Source: Mimachlamys varia | Lineage: Eukaryota; Mollusca; Bivalvia; Pectinida; Pectinidae | DNA length: 64,000 nt | Direction: 5' to 3' | Assembly (NCBI GenBank): GCA_947623455.1 | Contig: OX392530.1 | Span: forward strand, 3,447,501 to 3,511,500 | Shown: positions 37,401 to 49,400 of the stretch, piece by piece | Layout of the letters: each line of letters opens with the position of its first letter | Numbering within the stretch: position 1 is the first letter of the stretch | Program-made: the position numbers and the translations under genes | The notes under the pieces: model-generated | What the model was told of the DNA's origin: nothing | The model's input: only the letters and a program-made list of their open reading frames with translations | Databases searched by the model: none

Positions 37401-40400
37401 GATGGCAGCTTTCTTTTATATCTACTCACTTAATTAACACAATACGATTTGTAAACCATCACAATACATGTATACCCAAATCAATATTTATGTATTTTGC
37501 TGATTATCGGATACCTTCGTTTAATTCAAAAGTTAAAACGTGTCACTCCTATGCCTGCGAGTACATCAATATCAGTCCATAAAGAATCCTCATATTATTT
37601 TGTGACTCTAACCAAGAATTGATTATAGATTTCCGTCTCGTTTGATTGTCCAATTTTAAATTGAATTTAACTATGATTTTCACGGGTGCTTTGATCGTCG
37701 AATAGAAAGCAGTCAATGTTTGTGATGCTGTTATTTAAGATCAAGCGAAACGACTGACGTATACAATCTATAGCGACCTTGGACGACTTAACTTTAGATA
37801 ATCAGACATTAACCTGAAAAAAGTAATAATTGAAAACATATCATCAATATAATTAATTATTTGGTTGATGTCAATTCATCTTTACTTCGTCAATAGCTCT
37901 TTTCAGTTGTTCCATATGTTCGAAAATTGAATAGCAAAATGGTTATGTAAGTTTATGAAAAAATACTTCAAAGGGTCATACTTTTCGAAAGCGCGCTAAC
38001 AATTATGTAGGCCAAACCTTGTACATGTCATACAATGTTGATCTACCGCGCTGTTGTTTATTTCTGTTCATGTGCTCGGTTAACGGACGTTTAACTGCTG
38101 CAAAGAAGTTGTCATCAACTGTAGCAATACACTGCTCTTTGTTTACATACATTAAGAAAGAGCCGGAACGAATCTTTGGCAAGTGCCTCGATATTCTGTA
38201 CAGAACAACCGCCTTTCGTTAGTGGATATAAACAATACATTGCCTGCTTTATATGAAGGATCTAAACATTCGTCCCGCTTCATAGATAGCGTAAGCAGTT
38301 TAACGAATGTACAGACATTTCAAGCGGGACAGGGTCTGTTTTAGATACATAACATTCTTCTTTACATTAACACATTGTTACTAATCACTTGTCAGACCCT
38401 CTGGTGCCAAACCCTGTACTCATTCTTAACCATGAAAAATACCTAACTACAACGTCGAGTAATATGTATAGGATGTACCTAACTACAACATATGGTAAGT
38501 CGAGTAATATGTGGAGGATGTACCTAACTACAACATCTGGTAAGTCGAGTAATATGTAGAGGATGCACCTAACTACAACATCTGGTAAGTCGCGTAATAT
38601 GTAGAGGATGAACCTTACTACAACATCTGGTAAGTCGAGTAATATGTAGAGGATGTACCTAACTACAACATTTGTTAAGTCGAGTAATATGTAGAGGATG
38701 TACCTAACTACAACATCTGGTAAGTCGAGTAATATGTAGAGGATGTACGTACCTAACTACAACATCTGGTAAGTCGAGTAGAGGATGTCTAGCAGTGTCT
38801 TCAGTAATACCAAATATATTTCACGAGTGTGCTAATATTTTGATATTTTTCACTCGTAAAAAAATGTCAAATATTAGCCACGCTTGTGGCTCATGGACGA
38901 TACTGTCATATATTATGTTTATTTAATTTATATTGCAAAACTCTTTTCCCCGGACCACAGAACGACTCATTAAGATGACAATGTTTTTTATGTCTATAAT
39001 TTTGTCACAACCAAAGCTTGAAAACACCACTACAAAATATATTCCTCTCTGTAAATATTTCAATAAAATGTAACCTAATAAAAACTAGCAATACTTCTCT
39101 GATGGTTTGTTGTCTTTTTAATGTAGATATATCAATATTCTTCACTGTATGAAAGCCATCTACCTTTTCAACCTCAAAGACAGATGCCGTCCCGCACATA
39201 ATATATAACATCTACTATCACAGATATATTCGAGTGATCTCCCCTCTTCGTTAAAACGATTTATTGCTCGTATTCACTCATTGCGAACCAAGTCATCTTC
39301 TATCATTAACATTAAAGCAGGAAATCAGCAACACTGAATCCATCCAATTTCATGCAATCGCAGCCAAAGATAAATCCCTCTACAATGCGGTAACAGCATA
39401 CATTTTTATATCGTGTATACAAGATAAAAGCATAATCTCAGACAAACCATCAAAGAAGGTAACGGATTATATGGCATTTTTACCAGTGAAATATCGAAAA
39501 TTCATTTTATAAAAGTGATTTTTACTAGTGAAAAAACACATTTTTTCTATTTTGAAACACAGCTTACAAACTAGCATGGGAAAAATTCCAATTGCTGGTT
39601 AGCTTAACGACACGAAGGTTTCGTTTTACTGCCCAAAATTATCAGAATATTTCTAATGTATATACGACTTTTAATAGGAATTGGCCATCATGCGTAATGC
39701 CTGTTAAAGCCCACTCCTAAATACCACTCATCGTGACGTTGAGGAACATAACGATAATTTATCTGTCACTGAAAAAATATATTTGTTGTTGGTTTCGCAG
39801 TTATATATGGTTTGGATAAATTAAAAAAAGAAAAACATAAACATATCTCGAATTTGTTTAATTAGCATAACATCTTACGATATATATTAATATTAAAAAA
39901 ACTACGTTATTCCTTATACATTCATGGGCTTATATCAGTGATATATCGATGCTTTAATATGATTAAATCAGAGATGAATATCGCTTAAACATTAAGCTAG
40001 TGTAAATAACTACATGATTAATTTAATAATTATGGTCATGAAACTTGATTAATTAAGTACGCCAGGTAAGTGACTGCACTGAATAAACACACGAATACAT
40101 AAATAGAACAGTGCTTAGTTCAATACAAATGCAGGTAAATAATTGCAAAAAAATCTTACCGTTTATTAAGTGGATGAATGAATTAATCACATAGATAATA
40201 AAGTTGTAGCTGAATTTTTGGGAATTAAACCACTGGAGAGGCGCTTTTAAAAAAATAATTTCATACATCATTGTTTCTTTTATCCTTGGGTTTGATTATT
40301 TGAAGGTAAAATTAGAATGTTCAGGACTCCTTTGCAACTTTATAACGGAATATCAACAACAGAGGATTTGCTCACAATAGTTGTATGATAAATAATACGA

Positions 40401-43400
40401 TTAATAGTAACAATAATCTAATAATAGAAAGGTCAATATAATCCAGTATCATTCCCGTTAAGCAGTCGAAGTTCTAGCAGTATTTACTCTCCTTTATTAC
40501 CCAATTGAAATCACCTTTCCTTGAGAGGTGTATCCGGCCCTCTTACCTTTCGAGATAAAGGCTGAAAACGTGACACATGTCCTTGGTATGTCACTTTCTT
40601 TAATTGCAGATGTATATCGTTTTATGAAAGGCTACATGTACATTGATCTTTTCATAAAAGGGCGGCACTCTTGTAAATACCGATAGCGCGTCCTGCTTTT
40701 TCTCCCAAGTTAAATAGCTACACGATTGAATAAATATGCATTTTAACAGTTCAAGACTAATTTATTACAACAGCTAAAAGACTGCATTGAATACGCACAT
40801 GAATACATGAATAAATTATTACACTGAAAAATAAAAATGCAGGTAAATAATGACATGACATTTTTTTACCGCTTACAAATTAGGTAAATACAATAATATT
40901 ATAGATAAGGCTATAGCAGAATATTGTACGAATTAAATATATTGCATATGACGGGCGTCACTTGTTAATAACCCCAGTCACTTAGTATTGTTCCTCTTAT
41001 TATCGGGTTTGATTAATTGTCGGTGTTATTAGAATGTTCAGGATTCATTTACGAGATAATATTTTCAACATAGACTTTGCATTAGTAGTTTCATAATAAT
41101 CCTCACGTAATTATAGTCTTGTCAATATAATCTTATATCGTTCCCGTAAAGCAGACGACGTTCTAGTAGTATTTACTCTACTTTATTACCCAATTTAAAT
41201 CACCTTTCTTTCAGAGGTTTATCCGGCCGTCTTATATCATTGTGAAAACATTACTGGAGTACTTGTGAGTAAATCGCCGAAAACATGACAGAGATATCAA
41301 TGCATGTCCTTAGAACGTCACTATCGTTAAATTGAAAATGTACATCATTTCAGGAAAAGCTATATTTACGTTTTAATAAAAGTGAGGTGAACATTAGTCA
41401 TATGACCGAATTTCTTGTTTCGATATATAAGACCTTCTCATGATTGTGAAAAAGATTTTTATACTCAAATGATAGGAATGCATTTCTATCACCTTACGTT
41501 TTAATATAAATAGCAATATCAAATAATGTTTTTATATCCTGTGATCCCCAGCCAGCCTGTTATCTCGTATTTTTACAACATAGCTGTCTGACTAAGGACT
41601 ACCTGATAAACTAACAATGTGAGGGTGATCCTGGCATCAACAGCTTACATCTGTGGAATTTACCTATCGTTCAATTGTCTTTATCAATGGTCGAGGGAAA
41701 TTTCTAACGTAATATTCAACTCTCAAATTGTTATCTTAAAACTGCTGACATATTGTTAAGATTGTCTGACGTTTCTAATAGCCAATGATTACATGTGCCT
41801 TTTCAACAGTCTATCTGTTAGCGATGGTTTATCAAATAACAAATAAATAATACATAAAAGTCACTGTTTGCAATTTCTTCTTTTTTCGTATCAAATCAGC
41901 AGTACTTTGTTTTGTATTTTCTGGTAAAAAGTCCTGACCTTTTTTGTCATTGTAATGGATTTGTAATAAAAGGCTCAACACAGTGATATTCAAATTAGTT
42001 TAATTTTACGTTGATCTAAAATAAAAGTTAATCGTGTGATTTTAAGACAAAAAGATTGATAGAACACTATGACAATTTTATCCCGACGATTTTATTTCTG
42101 GTTATAGCGTTGAAATGAATTAAATATATGAGATTATCAGACAAATATCTGCCTGACCGGAGAGATCGAAATCGATAAAAGAATCCTTAATATTGCAAAC
42201 AGCTCTGATATCACGACCGGTAATGGAACAAAGTATAAATATTACGAGAGAATATAATTAATTAACAATGTGCGCAATAAAATACATGCTGGCAATGGAT
42301 TCGCTGTTGTGACCGCCGCATGGCATTGCCTCAAATCATCATAATCTAATAGCGTCACTTGAAATAGAAAGGGAAGAGACTGCAGGACGCATATCACGTT
42401 TGTTAACGGACGTGATGGGAACTTGACAGATGAACTCTGGGAATTTAATTACATATGGATTATTATCATCATTGACGTATTCGCAAACATGATGAAAATC
42501 GTTACAGATTATAACGCGAACCACACGGGAGCTACTGTGTGAGGCGAGGCACTTATTGGGCAGTTATTAAGTGTGACTTTAGACGTGAAACATCGGGTAC
42601 AAGGTAAATAAATAGAATGGAGGAAACCTCCAGGGAAAAACTGCTGTAGTAAATTGTGACCCTTATCAGCAGACGCCGGAAACAGTAATGTGTATTTATA
42701 TACACCTGTTACCAAACTAATTATTCGTCATCGGTATCAACAATTTAAAAAGAAACATCTAGAAGTTTATGTAATGTTCTCCATTGTTCGGTTCGTTCCA
42801 TTTAAATAGCCTTATAGAACGCCGTGAATCAGTGAAACGTTTTTAACTTCCGATTAAATTTCCACGCGGAAGATGTTTTGATTTTTCACACGGAGGAAGC
42901 CTACCTGTAGAGGTTAAAGGTCAACTATTATAAGATCCTTACACAGATTTGATATGTGTATATACATTAGCAGTACGTCAACACACACACGAGCCACGGT
43001 AGTAGGTTTATATACGGGACAATAAACATTGGGGAATACAGGAGGAATGGCCAGGGATAGAGCGACTTTCTTACAGTGGATGAGGATAAAAAATAGGAAA
43101 AAGAAGAAAATCGACGACGACACAGATTCAAACAATGTTGATCTATCACTGTTAGATGTTCATAGCCACGGGTTTGTCGACCGGGAGAGTTTCAGTGGAT
43201 CGTGTTTGTCATTAGACAGCGACACATGTGCTACCTTAACCAACTTTTTTAGTGTAAGTATGCGACATGATTCACAGGTAAAAAATACACCTTTTGTGTA
43301 GAAATATTTAAATGTCCTCTAATGTACACATGCTTCATTTCTAAGGTGTCTGGAACAGTCGGTTCCCAGTACAAGAAGCATACCATTTGTTATCACCCGT

Positions 43401-46400
43401 TAATGTGTACTTAAAAATGTGCAAGATAACTATTTTGTTCTAGTGCCTTCTTAACAGCGTTTAAATAAATGTGACGGTCTATATAATGTTCTTGCACGAC
43501 ACATGAACATGTGTCATAGAGAATTATTCTACTGGCCATTCTCAGCCAAAATGATATATAATACATGGTGTATTCAATCATTTATCAGCCAAGGTGTGTA
43601 CTGTAGAGGATATTCTTTAGTCGAACCCTCTTTCAATTACTTAATACGCATTTAATGCAACTATACATATATAACACATGAAGCAAACCAATTCATCTTA
43701 TTCAGTGGGGGACTTTCTGATCGCCCAGGCAAAAACATACAATAAAACGATTTGGCTTAAGGCGCCTAGGGAAAGCTTACTGTGATGCTTAATTGAGAAA
43801 TAAATTTTTAATGTAGCTTTCTCGATCAATTCGTTTGTAACAAAATGTATTTTGATGTATCATCAATTGATGATTTTGAAAGATGTAGTATTTTTTATAT
43901 ACAGTTTCCAATTGATATTACATTACTAGTAAAACGTGAAATGTTAATTTATCATTTTGAAAATATCTAAAATTGCCTACTATCAAGTCAGGCGAAACAT
44001 GACGGGATGATAAGAGATTTTTTTAACCTCAAAGGCTTTTCTCAGGTCCAATATGTTTCATCCTCGTACTAATAAAAGTACGTTGAGCTGGCGATACCAG
44101 CTCACATCACACACTACACATACCAGTAGGGGGTGATAGATTCGTTTCTTGGTTACATTGATAAACTATGAACATAATTATATCAGCGGATATTCCGAGG
44201 AAAAAATCCGACTTGTAAATCATATTTATTTGCAGGTTATAAACAAAAATTATCAAAAGATACCATTTTGGCAGAGAAATAACGTCTTGGAACTAATTAA
44301 ATCATTTGCGTGGTAAAATATATAATTTGTTTCTGTATATTCACTTAGCGGAACGACTTGTTAGTAGTATTTTAGGAGGAATAGAAACATGGTAATAGCA
44401 GGCTAGATGCTCATTTACAGACAATCTTATTCGTATGATTCAAATCTGTCTTTATTACGATATGGAATGAAAATAATTAGAAAATATCGTACCGTCAACA
44501 AAACCATAATTCAAACTCAAAATCGATTAACGTAGGGGGAAAATGAACAAGAGGGAAATATTAACACGGAGACCCCTGCTAAAGTGCAAAAAATAAGACC
44601 AGGTGTTCCGGAGGAGCAAGCGTCTTCTGCTTCGTCGACGATACCCGCCATGTAAATCTTGGTCACATCCAAGTAAGCATCAATCCTCAAAATGAGAACC
44701 AAGTCTTTATTGTCAAACACAACAAGTAAGCACACTATTAAGCAAACACAAAAACATCCATCTTCATATCGCACAAAAATACAAAATATTTCTCAATGGG
44801 ACAAACATGGCTACTTTAAAACTCATATTTCTGATCTACGTGCAGCTCTCGAATCCCTGTGTTGTAATCTTGTTTGTCAGTAGTCGACATCGATCACGAA
44901 AGCTCGACATTTAGACCAAGCGTTAGAATAACGAATCACCTGCGACATGAACTACACCTTTTTATGATTGAAATACCATATTCTACCTAAAACGTTTACC
45001 TGTCCCTGTTAGCGCAGTATCATTAATGAGTCAATGATTGTATGTATGAATCAAAACGACCGACTATTTTCGTAAAGATAGCCTGAATAGATATTGCTGA
45101 AATAAGTAAAGGCAATTTGAACGCCACCTGGTGGCGCTCTTATTGTTAAATAAGCATGTATACAACCTAAATATGAACAAGATTATGAAAACCTATAAAA
45201 TGATTATTTACCTTAATGATCTGACAACGCGATAATCTGTCTTTTAACAACAGACTCTGTTAATGAGGAACAGAAATAAAAATAGAACATTTTTCTCCAT
45301 CTTGCTTTTACATGGAAACATGTCCCCGTATAACATTTTATATTTACATTTGCTCTGCATTGCCACTATATAACACTACCATGGCCAGTTCGCGTATTAT
45401 TCATTTTGTCTGCCATCCTGTTCCGTGTTATAGGACCATAACACGGAACAGAAAGATGTTTAATGCTTAAATTAAGAGCTTCACTATGGGTAATTGTTAG
45501 CGCACGGTGCACTTATCCGGTCAAAAAATGTACTACAGAAATTGGCTAAATTTGAATTTACTCAATACATAAATGATTAAATACTTACTGATATTCACGG
45601 CTAACGATACGTTTAGTAAAATTCGAGCAAAATATGACGCCTTGTTCCCTTTGATATTTGTCTGAAATCATATATTGGTACTCATATATGAGCATATATT
45701 TAAGTATTGAACTGCTTTCAGTAGGCATTCATAGGATATATGAATGCCAACTGGTCAAAGGCTAAATCAATGAAGCGCTAGCGCTTCATGTTGGATTTGC
45801 CTTTGTCCAGTTGGCATTCATATATCCTATGAATGCCAACTGAAAACAGTTCAATACTTATATTTACATTTTTTAGAATCTGTTAATCTCATAAAACAAT
45901 CAATAACACATTATACTTCCCAGTATTTAGCTCAAAAATGTATTTGTCGTGTATACAATGAAAAGAACAGCCATCGCCTGGGGATGGTCAATGGTATGCA
46001 ACGTAACAATTATGACGTCATAATAATGATGACGTCAACAATCGGTCAATGGCATTCATGACCTGATGAATGCAAACTGAGTTTGGTAGGGTTATATAGT
46101 GACAATGTCATTCAATGGTAAATATTCATATATAAGTACCAAGGAAACCCTTACATATTCGTTGAACAAAATTGCAATCGAATGGAATACGGAAATGTCT
46201 TTGAAATATAATGTAATTGATGTATAAATGTAAAGAAAAAGAAACAGTTGTTTGGGTTCGGTACAGTTTGATTGTTTGTACGTCCTATTAACAGACAGGG
46301 TAATTTAGGACGGCCTCTTGGTGTATGCGATGTGGGTATGTGTGCTGAGTTCCTATTTGGGATGCTGCGATGTGTTCGTGTAAGCCTTTTTGCGATAGTC

Positions 46401-49400
46401 CGGATCCTTTGCCGATTTGAAGTGCTACCACACTGAAGTATGCTACCGAAGGCCCCTAAGCAGACCACCTGACCCGATCATATTATACTGACTACGGGTG
46501 ATTACACGTCAAGCAGGGAGTAGTGACTATCATTGTTACAGACTCTGGTATGTCTTCGCCTGGGGACAGAACCCATAGCCTTCCTCAAATGGGCGAATGC
46601 TCAACTAAAGGCCAGAAGTGAGGTAGTGTGTCAAGGAAAACATTAGGTTGTTAAAAAGAATGGAAAATATAAGATCCCAATCTTAGTCGCCTCTTTCGAT
46701 CATGCAATGGGGGCAGCAGTTATAATTCTTACGCGCTACCTGCAAGACAGAGAGCAATTCCTGCAAGACAGAGAGCAATTTTCGTCAAATGGTATTATTA
46801 TTGTAAAAAATGTCAACATTGATTCAAATAAATAAATAATTGTTCAATTACAAAAAAAGAAAAAAAAAAAACCCCCAAAAAAACAAACTATTAATGACAT
46901 TTGGTATATCTGATATAGAACTGCATTAAGTTAATGGTTATATTACGCGTTTTGTTTGGAGAACTCTCCACAGACCCGTTATGAAATATTCAGTATTTGC
47001 TTCTCTATTGCGAGACCAAACCCTGATAACGCTTAATTGTTCAGGAACGAATAACACGGCTTTTCTATTAATTAGAACGGGTTACCGATTACTGATTTGA
47101 AACATTTTGATAGCGATGTCTTTGTTATCACAGAAGTGTAAATAGATACCACAGAAGCACGCCTCTACAATTGACAAAGACGTATAATTATGATGTTGTT
47201 TGAATTACTGGCACAGTGATGACGCTGGACTTGCAATGTCAAAGAGTTAATGGAAGTACAATACGGCGGATATGGTTTATCAATAAAACGTGCCGTCCTG
47301 TGTAAGGGTTTGAGGCACAAAAACGGATGGATATTCCCAGGAGTTTTCACGGTGTAGATATTGAAGATAACATATAAACTGTTATCAAACACGGGTATAA
47401 TAGCTACAGGGGTATTGTTTCCTTTAATGACAATGACCGATAGAACTTTTATGTTTTAAGAATAAAATCCCTCATGATATAACCTTATTGATTGAATTCA
47501 TCTGATTTCGTTCTATAAACATAAAGTGAGTATGGTTATCAGGCCGTGTACCTGCGTAAGTGATGATACAACTACTACTGCGTAGATAAAAAAACATTTA
47601 CTTAATTACCTTGTTGGTCTTAATTACCTCTTAGTTTACATGATACTTATACATACATTCCCACAAAAATGACTAAGCTTACATAAAGTCATATTTTTTA
47701 GATTTCACACATTTTTCACATAAAAGCGCATGTCGGTCTATTACACCAAGAACTTGTTTATTGAACGCATCCGTCACATCGTCTATATCAAACTTTGTCT
47801 CATTGAGACATATTCTGTGTCTTTGTGTGATATGAAGATGGACGTTTTGAGTATGCTCATTAGTTTGCTTACTTGTTGTGATTGACCATGATGACTCGGT
47901 TCTCATTTCGAGCGCTTAATGTTTACTTGGGTGTGACCAAGATCTATATGTAGGTGTCGTCGATAAAGCAGAAGACGCTCACTCTTCTGGAACTTCAGGC
48001 CCCAGGATCATGAAACAATCTTAAGTCTAAATTTGTATTGGTTTTATTGTATGAAATTGCTAATTAAGAAGAGTACTACCTTTGTCGCCCTGATGATTTC
48101 TTCATTGATACAATGATTTCGACGCTGGTCATAGTTTTGATGTCATGGACAAAAACTTGGTGAGACTAGGATCTCGCCATCTTTTGATTACTTCACTTCA
48201 TTTGAAGAGGATAAATGATATTCTAGACAAGACATTAATATATCAACGTGGATAGGTATATCTTAAAATAACCATGGCAACTTAACACAAAAACTGTTAT
48301 CGGTACCCAGTCGCATTTATTCATTTTGTGTTGATTTTTGTTTGTTTTGGAAAGGCTTCGAAACTTAGAGAATGCATAGATCTCGGGAATGGGTACTACA
48401 TTTCTTATCAAAGTTGTTTTCATGCTCTTAATCTACAGTATTCAATCGGCTGAAAAAGATAACTGATTTATTTAATCATCCAAAAGAACGTTCACACATG
48501 TAGGCACATACCATCGACTAAATTGGGCAAACATGTGTGTCTATGATATGGTTTAATCTTTTCATATTTTTTGTAGAATGCTATGTTAAAACTTATTCAC
48601 CTTTTCTGTTGCAGTGCGCTGCCAAGGGAAACCTGACCGAGGTTCAGAGGCTTTATAAGGTAGACCGGAACCGGATCTTCATACAGGACTGCCGTGGCTG
48701 GGCGGCCCTTCATCATGCTGCTGCCAATGGCCAACTTAGCGTCGTCGAGTTCATCGTGACGGCAGGAACCGGTAGGTCGTCCCATGATATCAGTTGTTTC
48801 AATAACCAACACAGAAATCGATCATAGCCTAAACACGATTTTAAAGATAAATAGAATATCGTGTTTAAGTTTCTGGTTAGGCAAAAATGAAAATATGAAT
48901 CACTGATGTATTTCCTGCTTTTAAGGGTGGATCATTTTAGCATGTTATTTGCAACAAATTACATTTGTATATAACGACCTGCACAATTTGTCATTTTACT
49001 CTAAAGCGCATTACAACGTATGACTGTTAGTATTAGTTATATTTATTATACCAAAACAAGGCTTGCAACTTCCAATGTGCACAAACAATAATATATTTAT
49101 TACAATCTGAATACATAAATGAATTAAAGGTGGCATGTACTGTACATGACGTCTATGTAAAGAGCCGAATGGGTGGTCGGGTGATGAAATGGACAGAGCA
49201 TTTGCTTTTCACCAAGGCGACCATTGTTTGATTCCCCGATCGGGCGTTGAAAGGTATGGAGTCACATGCTCGACCACGTGGGTTTACCAGGTACTCCAGT
49301 TTAATCCCACAATAATACTAATATCTGGACCAACAAGTGTGATTAATATAAGTAATATAACTAGTGTTATACTTGTTTTAAAATAAATAAAGTTTATATG

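Larger units (their letters stand above)
29697..43046. other. Non-coding interval between candidate first exons 1c and 1d
   Basis: 13.3 kb with no recognised gene. It is the most repeat-dense part of the window: AT-rich 17-bp array split by an ~880-bp block (31519-32597), three long hairpins (32390-35358), Penelope-like tails (31.1, 35.4, 36.5 kb), a SINE (36.4 kb), a 45-bp minisatellite (38.4 kb) and a diverged tandem duplication (40.1-41.4 kb). Single CRE-like TGACGTCA sites are at 30434-30441 and 34964-34971. 36.8-38.4 kb and 41.4-43.0 kb hold nothing I can name. Confidence 0.5.
43254..48614. other. Intron between TRPA exon 1d and exon 2
   Basis: 5.4 kb of non-coding DNA carrying Penelope-like copies in both orientations (44490-44955 minus, 47788-48000 plus), a 14-nt-arm hairpin (45418-45451), palindromic element P copy 2 (45703-46126) and a long SINE-like repeat (46250-46770). 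43.3-44.4 kb and 46.9-47.7 kb show nothing notable. Confidence 0.6.

Noticed and set aside
38441..38788. CRISPR-like array
   Set aside because: Direct 45-bp repeats with no spacers, in a eukaryotic intron; it is a minisatellite.
42339..43135. Minus-strand ORFs of 60-73 codons upstream of exon 1d
   Set aside because: No family match, no splice or start signals, and partly antisense to exon 1d.
46151..46468. 105-codon minus-strand ORF
   Set aside because: Lies wholly inside the SINE-like repeat S46; the diverged copy at 21.6 kb does not keep the frame.
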